Below are positions 49,855 to 63,400 of a stretch of DNA of 64,000 nucleotides, piece after piece. Origin of the DNA: Lagopus muta (lineage: Eukaryota; Chordata; Aves; Galliformes; Phasianidae). Below the pieces are notes generated by a model. The model had not been told where the DNA came from and searched no databases. It saw only the letters and a list, made by a program, of their open reading frames with translations. Position 1 is the stretch's first letter. Every line of letters begins with the position of its first letter. The stretch covers positions 26,226,214 through 26,290,213 of the forward strand of contig NC_064433.1 in assembly GCF_023343835.1 (NCBI RefSeq), in the 5' to 3' direction. Made by a program: the position numbers and the translations under genes.

Positions 49855-51122
49855 CACTTTTTGAATAAAAGAATTATTAAAACTCTTATCAAAAGAGTGC
49901 TTGGAGGATTGCAAGAGTGGTGGGACCAAAGGGAGAGAGCATGGACAAAAAAAACAGCATGGATTCATGATGGAAAGGTCATGCTTTATGAACAGTATCC
50001 TTCTACAATGAAATGACTGACTTGGTGGAACAGGGAAGCACAGTGAATACTGTCTGTCTTGACTTCAGTTGAGCTTTTTACTCCTTTTGTGATATATTTA
50101 TAAACACAGTGAAGAAGTATGGGCTGGATGAGGAATTAGGTGGATTTAAAACCATCTTTACAGCTAGATCTAGAGGGTGTATTCAATGCCGTGCAGTGTC
50201 ACTGGAGGCCAGTATTTAGTGCTGTACCCCAGGGGTCAATCATGCACACATTCACTATTCAGCGCAATCTAGAAAATGAGGCAGAGTGAGTGTATCCTCA
50301 GGAACTTTGCTGAAGGTTGGGAACTAGGAGATGTAGTGGATACATCAGAAAGTTGTGCTGCCATGCAGAGGGCCCTCAACAAGATGGAGAAATGGACTGA
50401 TAAAAACTATATGAAGTGCAGTGTCCTGTACCTGCAGAGGAAACAACCCCATGAGCTGATAAAAACTGGAGCCAACTGGCTGGAAATCAGCAGAAAAGGA
50501 CTTCAGAGTCCTTGAAGACCTCAAATTTAAGACGACCCAGCAATGTGCCCATGAGGCAGAAGTTAGTGGTAGGTATCCTGGGCTACATTAAGAGGAGTGT
50601 TGCCAACAGCTTGAAGGAGGTAATCCTCCCCTTTGTCTCAGCTCTGGTGAGGCCTCATCTGGATACAGTTCTGGGCTTCCCGAGAGATACGTGGACTTAC
50701 TGTAAACATCCAGCTGAGGACCATAATGATGATTAAGAAATGAGAGTCTATAAGGAAAGGCTGAGAGCTGGGAATGTTCAGCCTGGAGAAGAGGAGGAAC
50801 AGGGAGATCACCTCAGTGTATGTAAATACCTGAAGGGAAGTTGCAAAGAGGACAGAGCCAGGCTCTCTTTAGTAGTGCCCAATGCCAAGACACAAGAGGC
50901 AATGGGCACAAACTGGAGCACAAGATGCTACCTCTGAAGATCAGGAAGTACTTCTTTACTGCATGAATAATAGAGCTCTGGAGTAGTTTGCCCAGAGAGG
51001 TTGTAGAGGTCTTCAAAACTTCCTGATCCAGGACACCTTCTCTGGGTATCCCTGCTTGACCAGGGCTTGGACCAGGTGGCCTCCAATGGGCCTCTCCCAC
51101 CTCAGGCATTCTCTGTGTATGA
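49855..51122 (+). mobile_element. CR1 LINE copy of about 1.27 kb with decayed reverse transcriptase
   Basis: This is the longest CR1 copy in the window. It starts in the C-terminal half of ORF2 (reverse transcriptase) and runs into the 3' region. A VPQGS-like motif reads near 50,225-50,245. The frame at 50,276-50,515 keeps DVVDTSESCAAMQRALNKM and MEKWTDKNYMK, typical of the CR1 RT thumb region, but the catalytic FADD box reads FAEG at about 50,306-50,317. Several stops and frame changes follow. The 3' part (50,755-51,115) has the CAGCCTGGAGAAGAGGAGG and GGGCTTGGACCAGGTGGCCT blocks; the octamer tail is not clear. It is inactive. Confidence 0.93.
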
Positions 51123-54100
51123 GAACCCTACTATTATGGTTAGAGTTATTCAAAAGAACAGATTTGGGATGAATTCTGCAAAGATTCAGTGTTTTATTCG
51201 TGAATGATATGTGTCCTCATTATTTTGAAACAAAATTGGTTTGTTCTTTTTAAGATAAAAAATAAAGTGCTGACAGTGTTGCACTTCCTCCTGGCTAGAC
51301 TGGGGCTGTTCCAGAAGCAGTGGGAAGATCCTGTGTCCTGTTTCTTAGCAGAGCTTATACTTTCCATGTAAAGACCTCAATCAATAAAGTGAGGATTTTT
51401 GCAGGACAGTCATTTATTTGCAGAACTGTAGTACACATCTAAATGTTACAAATATGGATTCCTTAGCTTTCCATGCCCTCATGTGTGTTCTTTAATAATG
51501 TCAGTCATTAGAAATGTCAGTTTTCTTCTTTTGCTTGCATTTTGCATATGTAGCAGATGATCATACCTAAAGTTCTGGTCCTAAATACTCCTTCCTCCTA
51601 TACATGTAAATCTCCCCCTTTTCTGTCATTTTTTTTTCCAGTGTGGCTCTTTCCACATTGAGAGCTCCCTCATAAAATATTGCAAAATTCTGAAAATGCT
51701 TTTTCTCTGTTGGTAACAATCTCTCAATGTTGCAGATGTCAGTGTAGTTTGCCAATGTTTCCTACTGATTTGAAATCTCTGTAGTGACAACTCACCATTA
51801 TCTTTGATATTATTTCACATCTACCACCATCAAAGAGAAGTAGTTGTTTCCAACACGAAGTATTTCTGCTCCTGTTTTCCTTTGCAATTATTTCAGACAT
51901 TAAACAGAAAGTACAAACAGAAAGTACATCTCCATTTACAATAACAGTAATTGCAACCCCTATCATGAAGTTTTTTCATAATTTCATGACTTCCAATAAA
52001 AGCAAGTCAAAGCAGACAAACAGCCAGGAAGAAGTACCTATAAAAATTAGTAACTCATAACAAAGTTATTTCCGGGTATGCTGCACCAGGAATGTAATTT
52101 GCCTACTTTCTGCCAACTGCCATTTGCAAATCTCTGGGATGGTTTTCATCCAACTGTGATCATAACAAAGTCTTCCATCTGCGTATTTTTCTATGAGAAA
52201 TTTTCATCAGAGTTGTTTCTTAAAGACCTTTTGGGCTCCAAAAATTTGGTGTGGTTCTGTCATTCTCATAGGAAAAGTGATGCAGAATTTAAGGGAAAGT
52301 TACAATTGTTCTTTAGGTTTGTTCAGCCATTGTAAAGAACAGATCATTTGCTTTGAAAATTACTGTAGATTGAACATCGACACTTTCATTAAGGCTTTCT
52401 GAGTTCTAAAATATCTTTTCTACTACTAAATTCATGTAGAATATTTGTCATTTCAAATCTCAGAAATTACAAAATTCAAATTCTACAGAACTCTTTTAAA
52501 TAAAACTTACTATTCTGAAAAATAAGAAGTTCACATTTCTATAATGTGGCTCTAACATCTTCTGAGAGCTCTGAAGGCTCTTTCCAAAGAACAGCAAATT
52601 TATCAGAACTGTATTCCAGAAAATACTTTAGTTCCCTTTACACGTGAGTAAAATAAGAAGAGATTTTCCATTTACTGAGGTATTTCTTACTCCTGGCAAT
52701 AGTTGCCTTTGGTGTTGGATACAGATATACTCTGCAAATGATTTATTGCAAGGTGTCAGAGAAAATCGTTGTGGTATGAGATAAAAAATATACTGAATCT
52801 CTAATCTGTTTTAACCTTAAAATTATCATTAAATTTTTAAAGATGGAATGGGAGCAGCTGTAATTATTGAAAATAAATGTTTATATATTTAACTTCCAAG
52901 ATAAGCAAAGAAGTAGTAGAGATCTTGCAGCCTTTTCTGAAACAAATGTCTCAGATAAATGCAATTCAGGGAATTACTTCAATGCAGATCAGAAGGCGTC
53001 CTTGTTTACAGAAGTGACTTGTAAAGGTGAGTACTTGTGAGTTTGTTTGTTGCTCCAGAAACTTGTTAGTTTCTGGGGAATGAGAACCTTTCCAAGAAAC
53101 AGGAAGAGTTATGTCACAGCCTCTTTGAAAATATCATTTTAAGTAGCTCATCTATTAAAAATATACATTTTCCCACTTACAGCCTGAAATAAATATATCA
53201 AAAGGAAAACTCTTAAGCAAGATTTAAACTGTAAGATAGTACTGACTAGAAAGAATCACAGCATGATGTGGAGAGTAAATTGTTTTGCAAGCATAGGATT
53301 TGCTGTAGAATGCAAGTAGAAGCCATCTGCTCTGAGTCAGGCATGAATGTTAATATACATGAGAGATCTTACTTAATAGTTTCATTTCTTATTTTCTCTG
53401 AAATTAGCCAAGCAAACACGTTTACTTTGCAAATCCTGTAAGTCATTTTGTACATACAGGGCATCTTGCCAATCATGGAGTGATAAATACCATGACCTGC
53501 ATCTAAGAGGTAAAGGGGGCACAGTACCAAGTGACATCAGCAAGCGCCATTATCACAAGGGAAGGCCACCAAGACATCAAACAGAAAAGAACCAGATCTA
53601 TCAGACATCACAGCACACAGACAGACAGCATCCAGCCACATCTATGAGAGCACTCCTAGGATGAGAAGTACATCCTTAATTTACTGGGGGGTGCTACTAT
53701 TTTTATCATGAGCTGGAGGCACGTCTATCTAATGATGTGGGGCATGTGGAGACAGGTAAGTAAGGAGGCAAGACATAGGCAGAGAAAACAGTAAATTCAA
53801 CTGGCACCCCACTCCCTGCTCGTGCCTGCAGACCCTTGGAAAATAGGCTGCAGGAATAGGTTGTGGACTAGGCAAACTAGTCAGGCTGTGTGACAGGTCA
53901 TACTTTGGAGAAAGCTGAGCTAAACTCTCAAATAGTTTTAAAAGAAGCAATTCAGAAGGATGTAAATATTGCTGACAATGTATGCTCTTTTGTATCACAG
54001 CTCATCAGAGAGAATGTAGGAGCACCTGCTCACTCTGATAAAGTGTAGCCTTAAATCGTATCAAAAATAGCATTAAAATAAATTAATAAACTGTGGGGAA

Positions 54101-55649
54101 ACCAGTGCTGCAGTCCAGAAGCAATTCAGAGAAAAATTCATACAGAAGTCAAGACAGAGAAACAATATTAACTCTGGAAATGGAACTCTCAGGCCTACCC
54201 TGATCTTCTGGCTGATTTTGAGCATCCTCCTGTCTTTCTATTTCCCTAGCTCCAAAATTCTGATAAAAATAATTACTTCATTTATTAAGCAATTTTGAGA
54301 TCTGATTTTATTGATAGAAATCAAGGTGAACATTTAAAAAGAGGAGATGTAAGCAGTGATATATAATCTGTTGTTAATATTTTTTTTTTTGAGGATTAGA
54401 GTAGAAGTGTTGTACTCCTCTGTTAAAAAGACTCAAATTGTGTACCCAAGAATAATGGATCAATAAGATTCAATCAAATTCAAAATCATTCTTGGTGTAA
54501 GAAGTAATTAAAACCTTAAAAAACAAGAAACACCAAAAACAACCCACAAACGCACAAATAATCTATTAAAATATCTATCAGAATTGTTGTGTTTATGGAT
54601 AAAAATAGTTGTTGACAGATGTTTACTAGTTTTACTGTAAGTTTGGATTATTGACTCAAGGAGAAAGATTCCTTTATAGAAAGTTGAAGGAACTTTGAAT
54701 GGAATACTCTGGTATATGAAATCACAGTGATGAATTTCAGTCTAATGGGAACTGTACAAGAGAAACAACTTGGTGTCCTGGTAAAACATCTGCTTATTTT
54801 GGAGAACTGAGTGAGCATGCACGAAAAAAAATTAGGTTTCATTTAAAAACGCATAGAAAATAATGACCATATTTCTACATCTCTAATCCATTCCCAGGTG
54901 AACCTTCACAAAATAGAAGGTAGAGATTAGGAAGATTAGGAGCATGGTAACTTTTGGGATGGAAAAGGGGGGGGGGGAAGAAAGACTAGAATCTTTGACA
55001 AACCTTGCCTTTTATTCAGTATAGAAAAATTGTGCTGCTTAGATGTGTAGACTTACAAGCAGTGTTAAATTGGTGAAATTTGGTAAGACTCAGATTTCAG
55101 ATTGGAGCAAATGTTTTAGGAGAGTTTGCAGATTGTTTCTGGGGACTGATATTTGATTCAAAAGATACTTTGAAGCGAGTGGGATAGCTGACTGTGTCGG
55201 ATGAGATGAGTAATACGAAAGAAGAATATTCCTATCACTGCACTTTAAAAGGTTTAAAAGAGAAAGATGATGACCTATAATATATTCTACAGGAATACAG
55301 TAATTAACTGAAACCTTTTCTGATGTCTAAGGTACTGCAGCAAGAAAACAAAGCATAATTTTGGTGTTTAGTCAGCGTCTATACAGAATGTAGTGCACCA
55401 TGATACACAGTAAGGGAAGATTTGGTTTGCATTTCAGTATCTGTAGATCACAGATTCATAGAGCTCCTATGAGTAAGGAGACACTGTGACTACTAGCTCC
55501 TAATAAATGCTTGAGGTTTCTTTGATACACAGATTTTTATTGACTTATCAGAATGGGTTTCATTAGTTATGCTTACTTATTTGATTTTTTTGCTCATAAT
55601 GGAATGGGTTAATTAATTAAGTCCTGAATAGTACTTTAAAAATGTCCTG
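51123..55649. other. Intergenic DNA, no gene recognised
   Basis: AT-rich with a T run near 54,380 and an 11-G run at 54,967. No coding or repeat family was recognised. Confidence 0.7.
54967..54977 (+). repeat. Poly(G) tract of 11 G
   Basis: A mononucleotide G run in non-coding DNA. Confidence 0.95.
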
Positions 55650-56032
55650 TCGTGTGTCTGGAGAAGAGGAGGCTCAGGGGAGACCTCATCACACTCTACA
55701 ACTTTCTGAAAGGAGGTTGTGATGAGGAGGGGTTTGGCCTCTTCTCCCAGGCAACAAACAGGACCTGAGGAAATGGCCACAAATTGTGCCAGAGGAGATT
55801 TAGATTGGACGTAAGGAAAAACTTTTTCACTCAAAGAGTGGTCAGGCACTGGAATGGCTGCCCAGGGAAGTGGTGGAGTCACCGCTCCTGGTGATGTTCA
55901 AGAGGCATCTGGATGAGGAGCTATGAGATGTGGTTTAGTAGCTTAGTTGGTAGTAATGGTGATAGGAGGACAGTTGGACTGTATGATCTTGCAGGTCCTT
56001 TCCAACATTGTGATTCTGTGATTCTATGAAAA
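55650..56032 (+). mobile_element. CR1 LINE fragment, about 380 bp of 3' end
   Basis: Clear CR1 3' region: TCTGGAGAAGAGGAGGCTCA, TTTCTGAAAGGAGGTTGTGA, GTGCCAGAGGAGATTTAG, GGAATGGCTGCCCAGGGAAG, GGTCCTTTCCAACATTG and the tail GTGATTCTGTGATTCTATGA. It is similar in extent to the copy at 17,930-18,322 and is probably the same subfamily. Confidence 0.95.
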
Positions 56033-59000
56033 ACCAAACAAATATGTTTGGTCAGAAGTCTCCTATTTAGATAATGTATTGACAAAGAAAAAACTGCTGT
56101 CCTTGTGCATTAAGACGCATTAAGTCATTAGAATAGCAGCTCTCAGCAAGTGATGGGAATAACAGCTCAGTTTCTGACAACAAAAGATGCTGAAGTACTG
56201 CCAGCATTGTCTGAACTGTTTTAAAATGCCTTAAAATAAATATATTTATTTACCTACAGTGTATTATAAACAATCATGACCATTTTCTCTGACGTTTTTA
56301 GGAATAGTAGCATTCCAGGATGCCATGGCTCAAACACACTAATGCTGTTAGAAGTTATTATGTGAGTGGCTTAAAGATGTCCAAGAAATATTTCTTAACT
56401 CATGGAAAAGGAATTTAGTATGAGATTTTCAGGACTGAAAAATGACCAGCTTGGCTTTAAATAAGAAAATTCCTGTCACCTAGGAAAATCTCAATTAAAT
56501 TAGAAGCTTATGGCTTAACAAAGAGCTGGGCTACAAACAGATGGCTTCCTTAAGATGGGAGATTTCATTAATACGCATTGTACAGCATGGGAATATGGCA
56601 CAAGATGGAACATTGTGAAGGCTGTGTGGAACATTTGTGGCAATTTACCTGTGGGTGTGGTGCAGATATGCAAATTGTATCCCCATGTGAGTTTTCTCCT
56701 TGGTGGGGCATTGATTCCCCCAGTAATAGCAGGCAGAAACTACATCACCATCCTCAGAGGGACAGAAGTTATATTTTATTCTGGTTTGCCTGACCAGTAA
56801 CTCGAAGCATCCCCTGCTCCAGTGCCCTATAGAGGAGATCAGAAGTGCAGACTATGCCCTCAGTATCCGAGATTTAAAACACTCATCACTGCTTCTGTCC
56901 ACAGATCTTGACATCAGACTTTTCTTCCTATTCCTCTAGACCACTTCAGTTTCATATTACTCTTCAGTATCTCAACCTCGTTTGAGAAAAAAAATAGAAG
57001 TTAATACCTTAGATTCCAAAAAGCTCACATACAGCAGGTATCTTCTCCCATTGAACTACCACTAGTATTAAAAGGATGTTAGTATTAAAATACAACAGTG
57101 CTCCTATGGAGGTACGTACATTTATTTGGGCACCTGAAAACATTCAACATGGTTAAGGAGATTGCACCAATGACAAGCTAATTTAAAAGGATTACTAAAA
57201 ATATCACCTTCATAAATGTTATTTTTGGAATATCTACAGCAATAGCAGAACAGCACGGAGAGCTGGGCACAACTTTCACAGTGTAACGTGTGAAATCGAA
57301 GAGGAATAAATGAAGTAATGGCATCTGCCTTTCTAGAAATAGAGTCATCCTGAAGTGTGCTCTGTGTACAGAAGGAAAACACACACTTCTGAAAATGAGT
57401 CAATATTTTCAGAAAAGGCCACAGATTCTGAGTATGACGTATTCTAATTACTCAGCTTGGACACATGAATGCTGGGTTGTTCCCTGACCCCTTTCCACAG
57501 GCTACAAGCTTCAAGTTTCCTGTCAACACATTTCTCTCACCCTTTCATTGGCCTCATTTATTATGGGGTTCCAGGTTCTAGTCTCCTGAAAATCTACTTC
57601 TCTTTTTTTCTTTTCTAAGGAAAATAATATTTCCATAAAGAAGCACATTATTAAGAGGGTAAGGCCAATAATTTACCTACTTACAGGAGAAGTGAGAGTG
57701 TAAAGTTGTAAAATATATCGAAAAAATGACGGTCATGCTTCATGCTATTTTCAAAGAGCTTATTTCTTTTGAACTTAACTCATGTTCATGAAACTGTTTT
57801 GAAGATGAAATGTTCCATGCGTATGCAGCACTGCTTCTATTAACAGTATTCATATATTTGTGTTTGGGCAGAAATAGTATAGTAAGTGATACTGGCTGTG
57901 CAACATGGACAGCACGGTTTATGTCTACTTTGATTTGTTTGACAACATTTTGTCATGAAAACTGAATCTCCATTCTGGTAGCAGAAAATTCCTGCACCTT
58001 GTCTCGCATCTTCCCTCACACACTTCCTGCAGGTTCCAGACCAGGAAAGCATCAGTGTGATAAACCCTATTGGACTCGACAGGCTTCAAACACAAGCTTA
58101 AATTAAAGCACAGGTGTAAGTGTCGACCTAAAACCAGATGGATTTGTGCACCTTTTTGTATTTTGATAAGAATTTAGGAAGCACTGTTAGTTACATCTCT
58201 GGCACTGTTTTGTACACCTCGTACTGATACCTGCAGTAGAAATACCTCTGCTTAATGGGACTCTGCAAAGTCTGAAGATAAGTTGTTAAGCACCAGCTCA
58301 CTGAAAATATATTGTGATAGAAACTGTGAGTAAAACCTCAATCTTGATGAAGAGTAGAGGAATGTTGTTGTTTTTCTTTGTACCATATTATGTGCATTTG
58401 TATTATTCTGAATGCAAGTCAGTCAAGACTAAGCGCAGTGTCTGGATGCTATTCTGCAGCAAACATTAGTGAAACCATGTTATTTCATAAGCATTGTTGC
58501 ATTTTCAGTGTCTGATGGAAGCTAGTTTTTGCCATTGATAAAGGCTGTCAAGTTCTGTAGAACTGTATAATTGGAAACCAACAGAACTGCTGAAAATTAA
58601 TACAGTCCAGCTGAAGTGATTCTGAAAAACATCAGAATGTAATGGACTATGAGAAACTGTTCAACATTCCATACATCCGGTTAAAAATAGTCTGCAAATA
58701 TGCTTAGTATTAACTTCTGTAGAACTTTGCCTTTAAATGCAGAGCTTGTCTTACTTGTGAAGTGATACAACCGATATCTGTTAACACTGATAAAATATTG
58801 AGAAGAGTGGGATTTTGGATTCAGCAGAGAAGGGAGTTTGTCAGTGTCTCCCGTCTACATGACTGCACAAAGCTGTTAGTCTACAGTTCGGGATAGAATT
58901 TCATCTAGGACTTTATTCTAACAACTTTTTCTGTCTGCAGGTGAGTACTTTTTGTTTTAGTCAAACTTGTTTAACCAAATCACATGGGTTTTCTGCATGT

Positions 59001-60298
59001 TTGCTTTTCCTGAATGTTCCAGATTACCCACTGGCTCCTAGGACACAACCAGAAATACTGGAACGGAGATATGTCCCCAGTGAGAAATTCATTTCTGAGA
59101 GGTGACTCAGAAAGACTCCTGCGCAGATGACAAGGAGTGCAGAAGCTTTTCAGTAGTAATCCAAGTCCCCCAAAATAGAATGGAATAGGTTTTCATGGCA
59201 TCATTCTTGAGATAAGAGAGGAGTTAACAAAGAGCTGTAACTCTTATTCCTCTTGGAATAGTTCCTGGAAGATTTACATTGTTGCTGATGCAAGGTAAGG
59301 CAGAAAACCTCAGTTATGCTCAAAATACAGACAGGTCAGATTAGTCTCAAAATTTGATTTCTTTTCTGATTTTTGACTACTATGTAGTACTATTATATGC
59401 TCTTCCATTACAGTGTAATTATCTCAAAGCAACTGACAGGCCGGGGCTGTAGATTCATTCACGGATTAATTAATTCCTGAACTGCAAACAGTTAAAATTT
59501 GCTTCTAATTTATCATTGTATTCACAGATACATGCATAGATTAAAAACCAAGTAAAGTCATTAAAAAGATGTGGACAGCTGAAATCTATGACATATAATA
59601 GCTTTAGACTTCCATTTTATTGCACAGAGATTATATCTTTAAAACTCTTTTGAGGTCCACAATTTTCCCATATAAAATGTCTGTCTGAACTTTAAAATAC
59701 AATGGATGGATGGATGGATGGATGGATGGATGGATGGATGGATGGATGGATGGATGGATGGATGGACATTCCTACAAATCCTTTTTCCAAAAATGTTAAC
59801 ATGGCATCATGTAAAATATCTGGCATCGACTGTAAATTCTGTTACTGATCCTTTAAAACTCTAAGTACTTCTTCAAGCTGCTCTTTAATCTGATATCTTT
59901 CAACGACATGGAAGAGAGCACCACCACATGTTTTGCATTATCAGAAACTCTAAAAAAACTTTTTTTAATAGTGAACTGACCATCTGTCCTGGCCAAGCAA
60001 CAGTAGAGAGAAAGAAGACCAGCTTGTACACCTTTATCCATTCAACTGTTGCTAAGAAGTAAAAGACATTATCACAGATTTGGCCAAGGAAATACAATGC
60101 ACCTAAAGTGAGTTTTTCCTCTTCTCAAAACTAAGGAATAAATTGCTTTCCAATTAATAGGTGGCAAGTACTCCCATATTAAGCGTTCTTCCAAAAGCAA
60201 TGATAGAATAGGATCTTCAGACACCAGTTCCAAGTTCTAATCCAAACTAATCTATTTGTTGTGAACTGCATCATATCACACAATATCACAGGATCAAA
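56033..60298. other. Intergenic DNA, no gene recognised
   Basis: AT-rich. The ATGG microsatellite at 59.7 kb is the only clear feature. Confidence 0.7.
59702..59766 (+). repeat. (ATGG)n tetranucleotide microsatellite, about 16 units
   Basis: An uninterrupted array of the ATGG/GATG tetranucleotide covers 65 bp and is likely length-polymorphic. The flanks are AT-rich single-copy-looking DNA. Confidence 0.98.
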
Positions 60299-60428
60299 TA
60301 ATCATAGAATCATAGAATGGCTTGGGTTGGAAGAAACCTTAAAGACCACCTATTTCCAACCCGTCTGTTGTGAGCAGGGCTGCCACCCACCAGATCTGCC
60401 TGCCCAGAGCTCCATCCAGCATGGTCCA
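60299..60428 (-). mobile_element. CR1 LINE fragment, inverted, about 130 bp
   Basis: The left edge has the tail AATCATAGAATCATAGAATG, followed by GGCTTGGGTTGGAAGAAACC, TTAAAGACCACCTATTTCC and GCCCAGAGCTCCATCCAGC. The copy is 5'-truncated. Confidence 0.93.
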
Positions 60429-63400
60429 AATTCACTTTTACATCCCATTCACAGGCCTTGGTAAGATACATTCTCTTCAAATTCTCTTTGAGTGATCAAG
60501 TTCTAGACAAAAGTTTTAGCATTTTTTAAACTCACTGGCATCATTTTCCTAATCATTTAATTCTAAGGAGAATTAAAGCATGAAGTGGACTGCCAGATGT
60601 ATCTAAGAACCTACTGCCGTGGGAATGTGTTAAAGACTTCAAAGAACCGTTTTATATCCTTTAAATAAAAATTAAAAAAACTAACTTTTGACTGTATGTC
60701 CATTTTTTTATCATTACTAATATGAGTAAATGAAAACCCTTCCAACACATTATCCACATCTGCTGCACTTCCATTCTCAGTTATAATACTAGAGACCAGA
60801 GAAGAGTTAAAAATTTGTGAGTGAAGTTCAGGCCCCACTGAGTCAATGACAATCCATTTGTCATTCATTCACTAAGATCAAAGATTCTTTGACTTTTTGC
60901 AGATTCAGTGACTGTTTTCTTACTGTTATCTAGTTATGCTGGCAAATGCATACAGAAGTGTATTAAAGGTATGAGCCTTCTTAAAATAAAATTTTAGATC
61001 AAACTTCTGCAATACATTTTGATGTCTTATGAACTCTGTTGCTACTGATAGAGTATATCCAAAATTCAGAAAAATTGTGAACTTCCTCCCTTCTATAGAA
61101 AATACCAAAGATTTGCATTAGAAGATCTTTTTTTGTTTTATCAGCTATGTAACCAAACATCCTATTTTTAGCTTCTATACTTCAATGGCCTAACTACTGA
61201 CACCTCCATAAGATTTACAGCTCTAAGATAGGAACTAGTGTCATTTCTACTTCTCAGAGACACAAAAAACTTCCCATTCTAACAACCCATATTTTTAGTC
61301 CATTTGATTTCATTTAATGAATCCAAGCCTCATGCTCAGAAAAGAAATCTTGAAAGATATTCAGCTCTGTTTCAGAAGTAATAAAAATGATGAACTGAAG
61401 CAGAAACAATGAGCTGTCATACAAGAAGATTATGGTGGAACTGAAAATTGAACTTGGTTCTCCTGGGTCTACAGCTAACCACACTAACATCCTTTATTCT
61501 ACTCTACCTAAGGCATCCTCCAGCAAAGTAAAGCAGAAACTTCTCTGAGAGTTTAAGAAGTGTTAGAGCTGATGAAATGCTCCTAACTAAAAGCCACCTT
61601 GGCAAGCTTAAAATATTACAACAAAAAACTCTTCAGCTGAATGCCAAAACTCACCTAAATGCAAGCAGTCAAATGAAAGTTCCGGTGCCTTTGCCAAGGA
61701 CTGCTTACTAGATAAAATCCCAGTGGCAATCAGACATGTAGGTTCCTGGTGAGGTCAACTCAGAGGTCATTTTTTTGGCATCTGGCTTTTCAAATTTTGC
61801 CTTATGTGCCTCCTCTTTCTCAAAATGGGGTCGAAGGGTAGACTTCCTCCTGGTGTTATGCCAGGATTTGTTTCTGCGACGAGCTGAGTTGTTCTGTTCG
61901 TAAAAAAGATCTTCTGCCAGAGAAAGTAATTCCAGATGTCCCTCCACTTTTGAAGTAAGATGCAGGAGCATCACAGATGGGAGTTACTGACCTGCAACCA
62001 GGTTGTCACAACTCCTGCATGCCTTTGCTTAATGATCCTGGAAGAGCATAGCATTTGGTGGATACCTTAGAGTGCACAAGCAGCTCTTACGTGGCTTAGC
62101 ATTTATCTTTGCAGATCAAACAGCAAACTCATTTGGCTGGCCTTGAAACACAGGCAGACTAAAACACAAAAAAATTTAGAAAATTAAAAGGACTAAATGT
62201 TTGGATTAGAAAACAGCTTAACCTTTACATTCCATTGATGTGGTGCCTCCAAAACCTTTCTCCTTTATTTTATCCCCCTAAGGCAAATATCTTTTGTGCA
62301 TCCAGTTGAGGAATGTGGCCAGAAATTGTGGAACTCTACAAGCAGAAAAGAGGATACTTCTCCATTAAATGATGGTTCCTTTTGACTGCCTCCATACTCC
62401 CTTCTTCCACAGGAGCCGGATACTTGGCTGTTCACAACAGTGCATAAGGTTTCCTTGTCCTGTTTACCTGCTTTATGCCACCTGTGATGGAAGCTGGGAT
62501 TAACTGACCTGCGTGTTGTGCTGTTTATGTTTTATTTTTACATTTTACAGTAAATGGTACCACAGTGTGTATGCTTTATCCAAAATAACCCAGTGGCTGT
62601 GTGGCAGAGCAGAAAGCACCGCAGAAGGGGAGGTAGAATCAGAGAAAGGAGGGAAAGGAGGAAAAAAATGGTGCTTTCCTCAAACACAGCTGTGTTTTTC
62701 ATTTGGAGAAAGCTGCTGGTTTGCAGGATGGGGCAAGTAGGAGACTGTGACACCCAGAAGATACAGGAAAGGAGTGAGGCACAGAAATGGTGCCGACGTC
62801 AGGGGCTATGGAAAGCAGGAAACTTTCTAGGGAATTCAGAGAAGCCCCTTCCAAGGAAGACACTCAAAGTTGCTGGATTGGGAAGAATGAAGTTTATTCT
62901 GGGAGAAAGTACTTGTCCTGTAAAGATGTTGGAAAATTTGCCTTCAAATATTTTAATGTTTCCATAAGTTGCCGTCATAGAGCAGGAGGCTGAGAGCCTG
63001 CTGGTGTGGTAATGTGCTCACTTCAAAGAAAATACTGACTAGTTCTGCTACAAGGCTCTGTTAACTGGGGTGCTGCCACATTCATTTTTCTAAATGGAAA
63101 ACAAGCTATTTCTGGATTTCCAGCTGTTACTATATAGCTGTATTTATGGAAGGGGTTTTGTTATTTGCACATAGAGATGCACCACAAAATTCAGAGCCCA
63201 TCTTCTTTTGCACTTTTTTTTTTTCCAGATCTTTGGCACTTACATTTGTTTGTTGTTTATTTTTCATCTCACTTTGTAACTCTTGGGACAAAGCTTCTTT
63301 TGCAGGTAAAGTGGAAAGTCTGAATTTCTGCTGCAATGGGACCAAACCACTTTAGCTTCATTTTGTGAACAAATGCAGTTTCACAGCTCATTGCTCAGAC

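Noticed and set aside
62554-62967. 137-codon + frame with an R/K/E-rich segment
   Set aside because: The basic segment comes from a purine-rich AGAAAGGAGGGAAAGG-type run; no family resemblance.
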